Shown here one piece after another: positions 32,140 to 42,077 of a stretch of DNA of 64,000 nucleotides. Source of the DNA: an uncultured Oxalobacter sp. (GTDB lineage Bacteria; Pseudomonadota; Gammaproteobacteria; Burkholderiales; Burkholderiaceae_D); contig CAJKQK010000003.1 of assembly GCA_905202055.1 (NCBI GenBank), forward strand, positions 1-64,000, written 5' to 3'. Under the pieces are notes generated by a model. It saw only the letters and a program-made list of their open reading frames with translations, was not told the DNA's origin and made no database searches. A program made the position numbers and the translations under genes. Numbering within the stretch: the stretch's first letter is position 1; each line of letters starts with the position of its first letter.

Positions 32140-33267
32140 ATGAATACGAATGAAATCAGGGAAGAAGCGCATCTTCCGGAAAAAGAAGACTGGAAATCCC
32201 GAAATCATATCCGGTCTTTCATACAGCTCGGGATAACGATACTGGGGGTATTTCTCTGCTATCTGATGACAGTTCCATTCCTGTCTTCGCTGGCATGGGC
32301 GCTTGCGCTGGCGGTTTTATTCATGCCTGTCCACAAACGTATTTTAAAAAAACTGAAGAAAAAGAATATGGCTGCCATGCTCACATCCGCGCTGGCCATC
32401 ATCATTGTGGTCATCCCGGTCATGTGGATGGTCATTCGCCTCGTTCTGGAAATCGACAAAGGGGCTGCCTTAATTATGGACCGTGTCAGCTCGGGGGAAT
32501 GGCAAAACAATCTGGAAACGATGCCTTTTGTCGGAAAAGCCGTCTTCTGGCTGGAAAATCACCTGAATATTCCCCAGGCCGTCAATAATCTGACATCCTG
32601 GCTAACCGCTCAGGTAACTTTGTTTTTGCGCTCCTCTTTCATACAGATTATCGTTATTGTTCTGACGTTTTATCTTCTCTTTTACTTTCTCCGGGACCGT
32701 AATGAAATCCTGCGCACGGTCAGACGATTTTCACCACTTTGCGGCAGGGAAACAAACGGTCTTTTCAAGGTCGTCAACAACACTATTCGCGCGACTGTTT
32801 TCGGTACTCTGGCCGTTTCGGCAATAAAAGGTTTCCTGACCGGTTTCATGTTCTGGGTTCTCGGGCTACCGGCACCACTGTTGTGGGGATCGATTATGGG
32901 AATTCTGTCGATCATTCCCCTTCTGGGCTCTTACATCATCTGGATACCGGCAGCGGTGTATCTGGCTCTGGATGGATACTGGGCTCAGGCTTTCGTTCTG
33001 GTTATCTGGGGGATTGTGGTGGGAGGAGTGGTAAACAACGTACTTTATCCCATTCTGGTCAGCAAAAAACTCAAATTACATACGATTGTTGCGTTCATCG
33101 CGCTGGCAGGCGGCATTCTTGTCTATGGTGCCTCCGGAGTCATTCTGGGGCCCATTACACTGACGGGCAGCGCTTTCCTGCTTCATCTGTGGCGCCTCAA
33201 GGCCACCGGATACAAAAAGAACATCTCTTTACCAACCGCTTTCGATGATTCGACAGAATCCTTGTAG
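32140..33267 (+). CDS. AI-2E transporter family (PerM/YhhQ-type) membrane protein
   Basis: The 375-residue protein has about eight membrane segments, beginning with a pair near residues 28-65, and the C-terminal family pattern LLWGSIMGILSIIPLLGSYIIWIPAAVYL, then VVGGVVNNVLYPILVSKKLKLH and GGILVYGASGVILGPI. The family includes TqsA (AI-2 export) and PerM-like permeases, some of which are Na+/H+ antiporters. The substrate cannot be predicted. It lies alone between gyrB and the small DUF protein. Confidence 0.82.
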   Translation: MNTNEIREEAHLPEKEDWKSRNHIRSFIQLGITILGVFLCYLMTVPFLSSLAWALALAVLFMPVHKRILKKLKKKNMAAMLTSALAIIIVVIPVMWMVIRLVLEIDKGAALIMDRVSSGEWQNNLETMPFVGKAVFWLENHLNIPQAVNNLTSWLTAQVTLFLRSSFIQIIVIVLTFYLLFYFLRDRNEILRTVRRFSPLCGRETNGLFKVVNNTIRATVFGTLAVSAIKGFLTGFMFWVLGLPAPLLWGSIMGILSIIPLLGSYIIWIPAAVYLALDGYWAQAFVLVIWGIVVGGVVNNVLYPILVSKKLKLHTIVAFIALAGGILVYGASGVILGPITLTGSAFLLHLWRLKATGYKKNISLPTAFDDSTESL

Positions 33268-33311
33268 CCAATCAACTTTTCCATATGTCTCATTCATAAA
33301 TGGAGGAAAAA

Positions 33312-33548
33312 ATGAGAGTCGACATTTTCAAACGTGAAGAAGCCAGCGGAATTTATTCCTATCTTTTGATTCCGGAAGGGAAAAACATTCCGGGAGAAGC
33401 GACAAATACCGACTGGGAGCTCGATGCGAAAGGAGTGGACATTAACGTAGACGAGGAAAGCCTTGACGATTTTTCAATCGTTTATCCGGCCATACAAATC
33501 AGGGACAAGGGTTATGCCATCAGCAATCTGTCAAGCCTGTCGAATTGA
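33312..33548 (+). CDS. small conserved protein, DUF6139-like
   Basis: The ATG at 33312 is preceded by GGAGG at the right distance, better than the in-frame ATG 12 nt upstream, giving 78 residues. The N-terminal pattern MRVDIFKREEASGIYSYL followed by LIPEGKNIPGEATNTDWE recalls the DUF6139 family of Burkholderiales, from memory. It is acidic with no signal peptide or membrane segment. The function is unknown. Confidence 0.72.
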   Translation: MRVDIFKREEASGIYSYLLIPEGKNIPGEATNTDWELDAKGVDINVDEESLDDFSIVYPAIQIRDKGYAISNLSSLSN

Positions 33549-33553
33549 TTGAT

Positions 33554-33582
33554 TTTTCAGGTGCCGACAACTGAAAATTTTT
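33554..33582 (+). terminator. weak terminator after the DUF6139-like gene
   Basis: A 7-bp stem (33554-33560 with 33571-33577), 10-nt loop and five T follow the stop codon. Confidence 0.4.
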
Positions 33583-33703
33583 CCTTTAAGAACATTTCCT
33601 TGAAATGTATCAAACCGATTGTCCTCAGGCTGGTTTTCAATGAACCTCTGAATGATTCAAAGACATTTCATTCATGTCTGCAAAACAGTAAAGGAACACC
33701 AGT

Positions 33704-34150
33704 ATGAATACAAGTTGGGTTATCGTGACTGACAGTACACGGGCACGTATTTTTGAAAAAAAAGGAGCTAACGAACCTTTGATGGAGTTCGAGGATCTGG
33801 TCGATCCGGCCGCTTTTGAAAATCAGAACGAACTGGAACATCACACTCGCGGTCGTTATCATGATGTCGGAACAGGACACAGCCATACCAACGATCCGTC
33901 TGTGAGCCCAATGGCACATCAAAATGATCTTTTCGCAAAATCGATCGCACTTTATCTGGATAAAGGAAGAAAAGACTCAAAATTTCATCGTCTGTATCTG
34001 ATTTCTTCGCCTCATTTTCTGGGCACCTTGCGAAACAAACTGGGCAAGGAAGTCAACCGGTTGATTGAAAACGAATGGTCAGAAGAAATTTCAGACTATT
34101 CAGCTGCCGAGATTGAACAATTCCTCAGGGACAAAACGGTCTGGCACTGA
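33704..34150 (+). CDS. host attachment protein family (AtsE-like)
   Basis: The 148-residue protein starts with TSWVIVTDSTRARIFEKKG and has AKSIALYLDKGRKDSKFHRLYLISSPHFLGTLRNKL, the pattern of the family first named from Agrobacterium attachment to plant cells. The fold resembles eRF1-like domain 2, and the real role in most bacteria is unknown; the family name should not be read as proof of attachment. AAAGGA precedes the ATG. A terminator follows, so it is probably monocistronic. Confidence 0.83.
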   Translation: MNTSWVIVTDSTRARIFEKKGANEPLMEFEDLVDPAAFENQNELEHHTRGRYHDVGTGHSHTNDPSVSPMAHQNDLFAKSIALYLDKGRKDSKFHRLYLISSPHFLGTLRNKLGKEVNRLIENEWSEEISDYSAAEIEQFLRDKTVWH

Positions 34151-34172
34151 TTCCCGATCCATTCAATATCAG

Positions 34173-34210
34173 AAAAAAAGCGTATTCAGGAATGAATACG
34201 CTTTTTTTTT
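34173..34210. terminator. bidirectional terminator
   Basis: Stem 34173-34188 with 34193-34208 around a 4-nt loop, flanked by A and T runs. It serves the host-attachment-type gene and the converging secreted-protein gene. Confidence 0.87.
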
Positions 34211-34221
34211 AAATGGCATTT

Positions 34222-34482
34222 TTAATAATTGTTCATCCGTTTTTGTGCTTCCCATGACCATTCACATTTGGCACGGTTCATATCGTTGATATCGAAGACC
34301 AGAGTCGTACCGGCAGGACAGTCCCTGTCAGTCAGTTCAGCCGTAATCTTGCTGGCCGGTATTTCCTCGACGACGTAAGTCGTGGTTGTCGTTACGGTCG
34401 TATTGGGATAATAGACCTGTGCCGAAGCAATGCCGGATACACCAATGGCTGCCATTAACAGAGCAAAACGTATTTTTCTCAT
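34222..34482 (-). CDS. small secreted protein of unknown function
   Basis: This 86-residue protein has a clear Sec signal peptide (MRKIRFALLMAAIGVSGIASA, cleavage after residue 21). The mature part has a threonine-rich beta-like stretch (TTVTTTTTYVVEEIP) and two cysteines (DCPAGT and AKCEW) that could form a disulfide in the periplasm. GAGGT precedes the ATG. No family is recognised. It is monocistronic. Confidence 0.7.
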   Translation of the reverse strand: MRKIRFALLMAAIGVSGIASAQVYYPNTTVTTTTTYVVEEIPASKITAELTDRDCPAGTTLVFDINDMNRAKCEWSWEAQKRMNNY

Positions 34483-34667
34483 AGTATTACCTCAATGTAA
34501 ATAATGAATGTTCAGGCTTTCCGCCATCATTGGCCCACACACTTCAGACGAGGAAAATTCCGGGTAGTTTCATCTTCACCTTTAATTTCAAAGTATCCTG
34601 AGCTACATCAATTGCCCTTTTGCAATATCATCCTTTCAATCATCATTCTGACGGTATGCCTGTTTTG

Positions 34668-36482
34668 TCAAAGCGGCTCCGTACGTCTGATGAGCCAGTT
34701 TTTGACGTGTTCGGGCACGAAAGGCATGAGCTTGTCACGCACGCCCTCGTGATACCGGTTCAGCCATGCGATCTCATTTTCGTCAAGCAGGTCCTTTTCA
34801 ATGCACCTCGTGTCGATGGGGCATTGGGTCAGCGTCTCAAAGTTCAGAAATCTGCCGAATTCAGTATCCTTGTAAAAGCGGTTGACGACCAGATTTTCTA
34901 TCCGGATGCCCCATCTGCCTTCTTTGTAGAGTCCCGGTTCCACAGACGTTACCATGCCTTCTTCCATTGCGGTTTGTGGTTCCGGTTTTGCATGATACGA
35001 GATGCCCTGAGGGCCTTCATGCACGTTCAGGAAATATCCGACCCCATGCCCTGTTCCATGTCCGTAATCGGCTCCATGAGCCCATAAAGGCTTTCTGGCT
35101 ATGCTGTCGAGCATGGCCGCCGGTATCGATTGCGGAAAACAGGTATCCGACAATGCAATCATTCCTTTCAGAACGAGCGTGAAGTCCTTTTTCTGTTCCT
35201 GACCCGGCAAGCCAACCGGAATGACTCTCGTCATGTCAGTCGTTCCGCCCAGATACTGTCCGCCTGTATCGATCAGCAACAGGCCATCTTTTTCAATGAA
35301 AGAAAAATCTGTTTCCGTCGCCTGATAATGAGGCAAGGCTGCATTTTCATTGAACCCTGCAATCGTTTTGAAACTGGGAGAAATATAACAGGGTCTTTTC
35401 GAGCGGAATTCCTCGATTTTCTCAGCGACAGCCAGTTCGGATATCCGGCTGTTTCCGTTTTCGATAGCCGTATCGAACCATGCCTGAAACTCGCAGAAAG
35501 CCGCACCATCCTCGATCATCGTTCTGCGAATGTTTTCTATTTCAAATGCTTCTTTTCTGGACTTCAGAAGTACGGCGGGATTGATGGTCTCAATGAATTT
35601 CACTCCAGAATTGACTTGACGATACATTGAATAGGATGTTCTTCTGGGATCAAGTAACATTGCCGTTCCCGAAGGTATCCGTTGCAAAACTCCGGAAATT
35701 TCTTCATAAGCTTTTATTTCAATACCGTCGGATACAAGAGACTTCCGGATTTCATCAGAAAGCTTATCACTATCGATAAACAGTACGGCCTTTTCAGGAC
35801 CGATCAGGGCATAAGCAATGAAAACCGGATTGAATTCGATATCGCTTCCTCTCAGGTTGAACGTCCAGGCGATATCGTCAAGTGTCGATATCAGATGCCA
35901 ATTCACCGCCGACTCTTTCATATGATATCTGATACGTTCGATTTTATCGATTCTCGACATGGCCACAAATTGCCTCGTATGCTCGAATACGGGTGTTTTC
36001 GGAATGGACGCCCGGTCTTTCCAGATGGACGAAATCAAATCGACGTCAGGCCTGAATGACAGTTGATTGTCAGTCAGCGCCTTTTCCAGCAGTCTTCCCT
36101 GACTCAGGGAAAGAAGATGTCCATCAATGGCGACCGTCGCACCTGCAGGAAGATGTGCCTCAATCCACTTCAGATAGGGTATCTGCGCTCCTCCGGATAC
36201 CCTGCACATTTCAATTCCAGACCCTTCCAGCTGTTTTTCGGCTTGTGTCCAGTACCGGCTGTCTACCCATAATGAAGCCTTTTTCATCCCCACAATCAGG
36301 GTACCCGCTGAACCGGTAAAACCTGAAAGCCATTCCCTGCTTCGCCAGTGCAAAGGCAGATATTCGGAAAGGTGCGGATCGGAAGTGGGAACAATCAGGG
36401 TATCGACGGACTGCTCTTTCATTTCCTGTCTTAATGCCGTCAGACGCGTCCTGATGTCATTCGATATGGAGGATGTATTCAT
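34668..36482 (-). CDS. Xaa-Pro aminopeptidase (M24B)
   Basis: Aminopeptidase P removes N-terminal residues before proline. The 604 residues from the ATG at 36482 match the long three-domain form: two creatinase-like N-terminal domains (TLIVPTSDPHLSEYLP, GSAGTLIV near the start) and the pita-bread catalytic domain. The metal site is DTGGQYLGGTTDMTR with the later HGTGHGVGYFLNVHEGP and TSVEPGLY. The frame runs 33 codons further upstream but the start is best placed here. No signal peptide is seen, so it is cytoplasmic. It is divergent from the phosphoribosyltransferase gene. Confidence 0.9.
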   Translation of the reverse strand: MNTSSISNDIRTRLTALRQEMKEQSVDTLIVPTSDPHLSEYLPLHWRSREWLSGFTGSAGTLIVGMKKASLWVDSRYWTQAEKQLEGSGIEMCRVSGGAQIPYLKWIEAHLPAGATVAIDGHLLSLSQGRLLEKALTDNQLSFRPDVDLISSIWKDRASIPKTPVFEHTRQFVAMSRIDKIERIRYHMKESAVNWHLISTLDDIAWTFNLRGSDIEFNPVFIAYALIGPEKAVLFIDSDKLSDEIRKSLVSDGIEIKAYEEISGVLQRIPSGTAMLLDPRRTSYSMYRQVNSGVKFIETINPAVLLKSRKEAFEIENIRRTMIEDGAAFCEFQAWFDTAIENGNSRISELAVAEKIEEFRSKRPCYISPSFKTIAGFNENAALPHYQATETDFSFIEKDGLLLIDTGGQYLGGTTDMTRVIPVGLPGQEQKKDFTLVLKGMIALSDTCFPQSIPAAMLDSIARKPLWAHGADYGHGTGHGVGYFLNVHEGPQGISYHAKPEPQTAMEEGMVTSVEPGLYKEGRWGIRIENLVVNRFYKDTEFGRFLNFETLTQCPIDTRCIEKDLLDENEIAWLNRYHEGVRDKLMPFVPEHVKNWLIRRTEPL

Positions 36483-36632
36483 ATTTTTCTTTTTGGAAAC
36501 TGATGAAACAATTATTGTCGAATAATCTTTAAACGATATCATCTTTAAGACAATAGGAATTGTCAAAATAGGGATTTTCATCTTATAGTCGGCTTATTCC
36601 GAACTACTTCAGTATTAGTGAAAGTTTCCGTT

Positions 36633-37202
36633 ATGACAGAATCGATCAAAGCAAAGGCCCTGGATATTCTGAAAAATTCCGAACGGATTTTTTCACCTGA
36701 GCAAATTCAGAAGGCGATAAATGAGGTGGCGATGAAACTGAATCATGACTTCGACACTCTGGATGTCAAAACACCTCCTCTTGTTTTGAGCATTATGGGA
36801 GGTGCAGCCATTTTCACAGGGCAACTGTTACCTCATCTGAGTTTTCCTCTTGAATTCGATTTCATACATGTTTCCCGCTACGGTAATGAAGAATATGGCG
36901 GTGAATTCATCTGGAAAGTCATTCCCAGACAAAATGTCATCAACAGAACCGTCATTGTTCTGGATGACATTCTGGACGAAGGACAGACCCTGCTGCATGT
37001 TCGTGACAAATTGATGGATATGGGAGCGGCAAAGGTGGCTATCGCTGTCTTTGCCGACAAACAGACTGGGGCGACAAAACCGATCAGGGCCGACTATGTC
37101 GGCCTGGAGGTACCTAACCAGTTCGTTATCGGGTTTGGTATGGATATAGGAGGCTTCTGGCGCAATCTGCCCGATATACGCGTCCTCTCGAAGGAATTGT
37201 AA
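36633..37202 (+). CDS. hypoxanthine-guanine phosphoribosyltransferase
   Basis: The protein has 189 residues from the ATG at 36633 (an in-frame GTG lies at 36618). It has a type I PRTase fold with the PRPP loop VIVLDDILDEGQTL (about 108-121) and the start LSIMGGAAIFTGQLLPHL of the base-binding hood. It makes IMP and GMP from hypoxanthine and guanine (purine salvage) in the cytoplasm. The base specificity is by similarity. It stands alone, divergent from the aminopeptidase and convergent with parB. Confidence 0.85.
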   Translation: MTESIKAKALDILKNSERIFSPEQIQKAINEVAMKLNHDFDTLDVKTPPLVLSIMGGAAIFTGQLLPHLSFPLEFDFIHVSRYGNEEYGGEFIWKVIPRQNVINRTVIVLDDILDEGQTLLHVRDKLMDMGAAKVAIAVFADKQTGATKPIRADYVGLEVPNQFVIGFGMDIGGFWRNLPDIRVLSKEL

Positions 37203-37250
37203 TCAGATTCCAGACAATGATCATTAAATAGTTATCAAAATAATAATTAT

Positions 37251-38138
37251 TTAATGCATCGGCCTTATTTTCTGAATCAGTCCATCCAGAATATCGAGAT
37301 TGGCAAAATCGATAACGAGCTGCCCGCGTCCTTTCGAACCCAGACGGAAACTGACTTTGGTCGCCAGCAAGTCTGACAGTTCTTCTTCCAGCTGTACCAG
37401 ATCGGACGATTTTTCCTCTGCGGTTTTTTTTGCGGAATTCCTGTTATTCAATTCCTGTGCCACCAGCTTTTCAGCTTCCCGAACCGACATTCTTTTTGCA
37501 ACGATCTGGGTTGCCAGGGCAATCTGGGTTGCCCCGTCCACTGCGAGCAGTGCCCGGGCATGTCCCATATCGATATCACCGGCAACAAGCATTGTCTGGA
37601 CAGGACGTGTCAGGTTCAAAAGGCGCAAGAGGTTCGACACGGCGCTTCTCGAACGACCGACTGCCGAGGCTGCCTGTTCATGGGTGAATTCGAAATCGGT
37701 AATCAGTCGATGAATGCCCTGTGCTTCTTCAAGTGGATTCAGGTCTTCGCGCTGCATGTTTTCGATCAACGCCATTGCAGCAGCCGTTTGATCGTCAACG
37801 TCTTTCACGATGACCGGCATATCGGACAGGCCTGCTATCTGGGCGGCACGATAACGGCGTTCGCCGGCAATGATTTCATATACCGTTTTATTTCCATTGC
37901 CGGAAACGGGTCTGACGAGAATCGGCTGCATAACCCCCTGTTCACGTATGGACTGGGCCAGTTCATTCAAGGCCCCCTCATCCATGCGGTTACGGGGCTG
38001 GTATTTTCCCGCCTGCAACTGGGTGATCGGCAAACTCGATACCGGCGAAGGGTCGGCTGAAAAATCAGGCGCGGATCCAAGTAATACTTCAAGTCCGCGT
38101 CCCAAACCTTTTTTCTTTTTCGTACTCGTTTCACTCAT
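37251..38138 (-). CDS. parB: chromosome partitioning protein ParB
   Basis: ParB is a CTPase that loads at parS sites and slides to form the partition complex. The start at 38138 (MSETSTKKKKGLGRGLEVLLG, the usual N-terminus) gives 295 residues; the frame is open further up but overlaps parA. The ParB/Srx domain has the GERRYRAAQIAGL motif (CTP-binding), followed by the helix-turn-helix FTHEQAASAVGRSRSAVSNLLRLL and a C-terminal dimerisation region. A perfect parS lies at 41.6 kb. It is the last gene of mnmG-rsmG-parA-parB. Confidence 0.96.
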   Translation of the reverse strand: MSETSTKKKKGLGRGLEVLLGSAPDFSADPSPVSSLPITQLQAGKYQPRNRMDEGALNELAQSIREQGVMQPILVRPVSGNGNKTVYEIIAGERRYRAAQIAGLSDMPVIVKDVDDQTAAAMALIENMQREDLNPLEEAQGIHRLITDFEFTHEQAASAVGRSRSAVSNLLRLLNLTRPVQTMLVAGDIDMGHARALLAVDGATQIALATQIVAKRMSVREAEKLVAQELNNRNSAKKTAEEKSSDLVQLEEELSDLLATKVSFRLGSKGRGQLVIDFANLDILDGLIQKIRPMH

Positions 38139-38167
38139 TTTATCGCCCGTATCCTTATTTAAAAAGT

Positions 38168-38941
38168 TCAGTTCCGGTTTTTCAGCCATCCCAGCATTTC
38201 CTCGGCAAAGCTGAGGTACGCTTGTGCCCCGCGCGAGGAAGGATCGAAATCAATGCCCGGCAAACCGTAGGAAGGTGCCTCAGCCAAACGGACATTTCGT
38301 GGAATCACCGTTTTAAAGACTCTGTCCCCAAAATGTCTTTCGAGCTGTTCTGACACATGCTGGGACAGGGTTGCCCGCTTGTCGAACATGACTCTCAGCA
38401 AACCGATTATTTTCAGATCACGGTTCATATTGGCATGAACCTGCTTGATTGTATTGACCAGATCGGACAATCCTTCCAGAGCGTAATATTCACATTGCAT
38501 CGGTATGATGACCCCATTTGCCGAACAAAACGCATTCAGAGTCAGCAGGGACAAGGCTGGAGGACAATCGATGAGAATGTAATCATACCCGTCCTTTACG
38601 GTATCCAGCGCTTCTTTAAGACGTTTTTCCCGACGTTCGATATCGACCATTTCGACCTCGGCACCTGCAAGGTCCCGGTTTGACGGAAGCAAGTCATAAT
38701 TGCCTGTCGATGAGCGTACACATGCCGATTCGATATTATCAAGACCCAGAAGCACCTGATAAACGGATGTTTCCAGTTCCGATTTCTGAATGCCGCTTCC
38801 CATCGTTGCATTGCCTTGCGGATCGAGATCGACCAGAAGCACTTTCTGATCCAGTCGCGCAAGGCCGGCTGCCAGATTGACTGTGGTCGTTGTTTTTCCG
38901 ACTCCACCCTTCTGATTGGCGATACAAAATATCGTGGCCAT
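38168..38941 (-). CDS. parA: chromosome partitioning ATPase ParA (Soj)
   Basis: ParA is the nucleoid-bound ATPase that moves ParB-parS complexes. The 257 residues carry the deviant Walker A KGGVGKTTTTVNLA at residues 11-24, Walker A' DLDPQGNATMGSG and Walker B ILIDCPPALSLLTLNA. It lacks an N-terminal HTH, so it is the chromosomal Soj type and not a plasmid type Ia protein. parB follows after 29 bp. Confidence 0.97.
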   Translation of the reverse strand: MATIFCIANQKGGVGKTTTTVNLAAGLARLDQKVLLVDLDPQGNATMGSGIQKSELETSVYQVLLGLDNIESACVRSSTGNYDLLPSNRDLAGAEVEMVDIERREKRLKEALDTVKDGYDYILIDCPPALSLLTLNAFCSANGVIIPMQCEYYALEGLSDLVNTIKQVHANMNRDLKIIGLLRVMFDKRATLSQHVSEQLERHFGDRVFKTVIPRNVRLAEAPSYGLPGIDFDPSSRGAQAYLSFAEEMLGWLKNRN

Positions 38942-38993
38942 AACTATGCTCTATAAAAAGACAATGATCGATACATGCTGATACCTCCGGCAA

Positions 38994-39656
38994 TCATTTC
39001 TTTTTATCGATAAAAAGAAGATGGCGTTGTGCATCAAGCTGCGGTACTTTTAATGCTTCAATACGTTTTACAGTCCAGCCAGATTCAAGGTTACTGATTT
39101 CATCCCCGGGAATCAATCCTTTCATGGCATAAAAGAGACCGTTTTCCGATAACAAATGAGCAGACAGGCCGACAAAGTCATTCAAACTGGCAAATGCACG
39201 GGAAATAATCCCGTCAAACGGCTCCTCAACTTCCAGTTCTTCAACACGCCCCGTATAAACCGTCACATTATTCAAACCAAGTTCAATCTTGGCCTGATTC
39301 AAAAAAGCTGTCTTTTTATGCACAATATCGATCATCGATACTTTCATATCCGGATAGACAATTGACAAAACAAGTCCGGGCAATCCTCCTCCTGACCCTA
39401 CATCCAGCAGACGCCTTGTTTCCGACAAATACGGAACGACAGCAAGCGAATCCAGCAAATGATAAGTCAGCATGGCCTGCGGGTTTCTGACGGCCGTTAA
39501 ATTATAGGTAGAATTCCATTTATCCAACAGAACCAGATAGTCCAGCAATTTTTTTACCTGATCATTTGCCAGCCTGATATTCAAGGCAATAATGCCATCT
39601 ATCAGGTCAGTCCGGATTTCATCCCAATCAATCAGATTTCTCTGTTTTTTATACAT
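38994..39656 (-). CDS. rsmG: 16S rRNA (guanine527-N7)-methyltransferase RsmG
   Basis: RsmG (GidB) methylates G527 of 16S rRNA. The ATG at 39656 gives 220 residues; longer readings overlap mnmG. The SAM-binding motif is LLDVGSGGGLPGLVLSIVYP, preceded by WNSTYNLTAVRNPQAMLTYHLLDSL, and IISRAFASLNDFV follows. It lies 7 bp after mnmG. Loss of this enzyme gives low-level streptomycin resistance in other bacteria. Confidence 0.96.
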   Translation of the reverse strand: MYKKQRNLIDWDEIRTDLIDGIIALNIRLANDQVKKLLDYLVLLDKWNSTYNLTAVRNPQAMLTYHLLDSLAVVPYLSETRRLLDVGSGGGLPGLVLSIVYPDMKVSMIDIVHKKTAFLNQAKIELGLNNVTVYTGRVEELEVEEPFDGIISRAFASLNDFVGLSAHLLSENGLFYAMKGLIPGDEISNLESGWTVKRIEALKVPQLDAQRHLLFIDKKK

Positions 39657-39663
39657 GAAACGA

Positions 39664-41595
39664 TCAGGCCTCCAGTTCAGCAAAATCGATCAATCCCTGC
39701 TTCTTCAAGTAAATCAGCAATAATGAAATGGCGGCTGGAGTGACCCCGGAAATACGGGATGCCTGTCCCAGTGTTTCAGGTTTTTGCCTGTCCAGTTTTT
39801 GCCTGACTTCTATCGACAGGGCATTGACTTCTGCATAACTCATGTCCTGTGGCAAACGCAGATTTTCATAATACTGCTGACGCCTGACTTCACGGGTTTG
39901 CCTTTCGATATAACCCGCGTATTTGATCTGGATTTCAACCTGTTCCCTGACCTTTTCGTCCAGTTCTTCTTCAGATGCCCAGTTTTTACCCTCAACTGAC
40001 GTCAGGCTTGCCAGTTTGTCATAATCCACATCCGGACGTTTCATCAGGTCAGCCAGCGAATATTCACGTTCAATTTCCTTGCCAATAACTCTTTCAGCTT
40101 CTTTTGAACTCAACATAGAAGGATGAACCCAGGTCGATTTCATTCGTTCGATTTCACGGGCGATTTTTTCCCGCTTTTGCTCGAAATCGATCCACTGCTC
40201 CAAAGGTACACACCCCAGTTTATAACCGATTTCAGTCAGGCGGATATCGGCATTATCTTCACGCAGACTCAATCTGTATTCAGCACGACTTGTAAACATG
40301 CGATAAGGCTCCTGTACACCTTGTGTGATAAGATCATCCACCATGACGCCCATATAAGCCTCACTGCGTTTCGGCACCCACGGCTCTTTTTCCTGAACAT
40401 AGAGTGAAGCATTGATCCCCGCCAGTAAACCCTGTGCGGCAGCTTCTTCATATCCAGTCGTTCCGTTTATCTGTCCGGCAAAGAAAAGGCCCTTGATCTG
40501 GCGTGTTTCCAGGGACGATTTCAGACAACGTGGATCATAGAAATCATATTCGATCGCATAACCCGGCCTTAAAATATGTGCCTTTTCCAGGCCCGGAATC
40601 GACCTTACCAGATCAATCTGTGTTTCAAATGACAGACTTGTTGAAATTCCATTCGGATAATATTCATTCGTTTTCACTCCCTCAGGCTCCAAAAAGATCT
40701 GATGGGAATTCTTATCCGAAAAACGATGAATTTTATCTTCGATGGAAGGACAGTAACGTGGTCCCACTCCTTCGATAACACCAGTAAAAAGCGGACTTTT
40801 ATCCAGACCTGCCCGGATAATGTCGTGCGTTTTCGTATTCGTATGCGTTATCCAGCACGGTAATTGTTCCGGATGCATTGAAGCGTTTCCACGGAGGGAA
40901 AAAACAGGCACAGGATCAAGATCACCCAGCTGTTTTTTCATCACTGAAAAATTAATGGTATTTCCATCAATTCTGGGAGGAGTTCCTGTTTTCAAACGTC
41001 CCTGTGGTAAATTCAATTCTTTAAGAGAATGAGATAAAACCAATGCAGGAACATCGCCAGCACGCCCACCCGGATAAGAATTCAAACCAACAAATATTTT
41101 CCCATCAATAAAAGTACCGGCTGTCAAAACAACAGAAGCGCCTCGAAATTGAACACCACCCTGCGTTTTAACACCAACAACTTTTTCACCTTCCAGAATC
41201 AGATCATCAACCTGCTGCTGGAACAGAAGAAGATTTTTCTGGTTTTCCAACTGATAACGAATAGCCTGTCGATAAATCACCCTATCAATTTGAGCACGTG
41301 TCGCCCTAACAGCAGGACCTTTAGAGGAATTAAGAATTCTGAATTGAATCCCCGCCTCATCCGTTGCCAAAGCCATCACACCACCCATTGCATCCACTTC
41401 TTTAACGAGATGGCTTTTACCAATCCCACCAATAGATGGATTACAAGATAATTGACCAAGAGTTTCCAGATTATGGGTTATCAACAATGTTTTCATACCC
41501 ATTCTTGCCGAAACCAGAGCAGCTTCCGTCCCGGCATGACCACCACCAACAACTATGACATCAAATTGAACCGAATAAAGCATAACGTTTTTCAT
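39664..41595 (-). CDS. mnmG: tRNA uridine-5-carboxymethylaminomethyl modification enzyme MnmG
   Basis: MnmG (GidA) with MnmE modifies U34 of several tRNAs using FAD. The 643 residues include the N-terminal dinucleotide motif [38 protein letters not shown] and the C-terminal helical domain for MnmE binding. In-frame ATGs at 41595 and 41583 are both possible; the second, [14 protein letters not shown], is closer to many homologues. It heads the mnmG-rsmG-parA-parB operon and its promoter region carries parS and origin-like motifs. Confidence 0.97.
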   Translation of the reverse strand: MKNVMLYSVQFDVIVVGGGHAGTEAALVSARMGMKTLLITHNLETLGQLSCNPSIGGIGKSHLVKEVDAMGGVMALATDEAGIQFRILNSSKGPAVRATRAQIDRVIYRQAIRYQLENQKNLLLFQQQVDDLILEGEKVVGVKTQGGVQFRGASVVLTAGTFIDGKIFVGLNSYPGGRAGDVPALVLSHSLKELNLPQGRLKTGTPPRIDGNTINFSVMKKQLGDLDPVPVFSLRGNASMHPEQLPCWITHTNTKTHDIIRAGLDKSPLFTGVIEGVGPRYCPSIEDKIHRFSDKNSHQIFLEPEGVKTNEYYPNGISTSLSFETQIDLVRSIPGLEKAHILRPGYAIEYDFYDPRCLKSSLETRQIKGLFFAGQINGTTGYEEAAAQGLLAGINASLYVQEKEPWVPKRSEAYMGVMVDDLITQGVQEPYRMFTSRAEYRLSLREDNADIRLTEIGYKLGCVPLEQWIDFEQKREKIAREIERMKSTWVHPSMLSSKEAERVIGKEIEREYSLADLMKRPDVDYDKLASLTSVEGKNWASEEELDEKVREQVEIQIKYAGYIERQTREVRRQQYYENLRLPQDMSYAEVNALSIEVRQKLDRQKPETLGQASRISGVTPAAISLLLIYLKKQGLIDFAELEA

Positions 41596-42077
41596 CAGCT
41601 GTTTTGAGCTGAAAAATTGAAATGTTTCACGTGAAACATTGAAAAAGAATGAAAGGAAATTTGAGAAACGGAAAAAGATATTTTAGATCGTTTTTTCTTT
41701 CAATCACAAATTGAAGAATTTTTAATTTACCTATTGTTCAAAAAACCAACAAAAAGAGAATAAAATATGTTAACAAGATTGTTGATAAGTTGTGAGCCTT
41801 TTGGGAACAACCTTGCATAAAAAAAAGGCAGAAAAAATATACAAAATATATACTTCACTTATCCAGAAAGCTTATTTTTTATAACACATTGATTTTAAAT
41901 GAATTATAATACTTATTCACATAAAAATGGAATTCTATTATTCCTATGTATATATATGAATAACTATTAAATAAATGCATTTCAGTATCACCAACCTGAA
42001 CAATTTTAGCTTTAGTTGTTCATCTGATAGAATGATGCCTGTTCAACATGGCCTTTTAATTTGAGAAGACAAAACAA
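41596..42077. other. candidate chromosome replication origin (oriC) region
   Basis: This AT-rich 482-bp divergent gap between mnmG and the malic enzyme gene contains parS (41621-41640) and GATCGTTTTTTCT (about 41677-41689), close to the E. coli 13-mer unwinding repeats. Three DnaA-box-like sites follow: TGTTGATAA (41780-41788), TTATCCAGA (41859-41867) and TTATTCACA (41913-41921, matches TTATNCACA). Long A/T tracts lie between. The order mnmG, 13-mer, boxes resembles E. coli gidA-oriC. The function is inferred; the dnaA-rpmH gap is the main alternative. Confidence 0.55.
41621..41640. promoter_or_regulatory. parS: parS centromere site
   Basis: AATGTTTCACGTGAAACATT is a perfect 20-bp palindrome that contains the universal parS core TGTTTCACGTGAAACA (41623-41638). 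ParB and ParA are encoded 2.7-4.4 kb away. Such sites lie near the replication origin in most bacteria with chromosomal ParABS. Confidence 0.95.
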
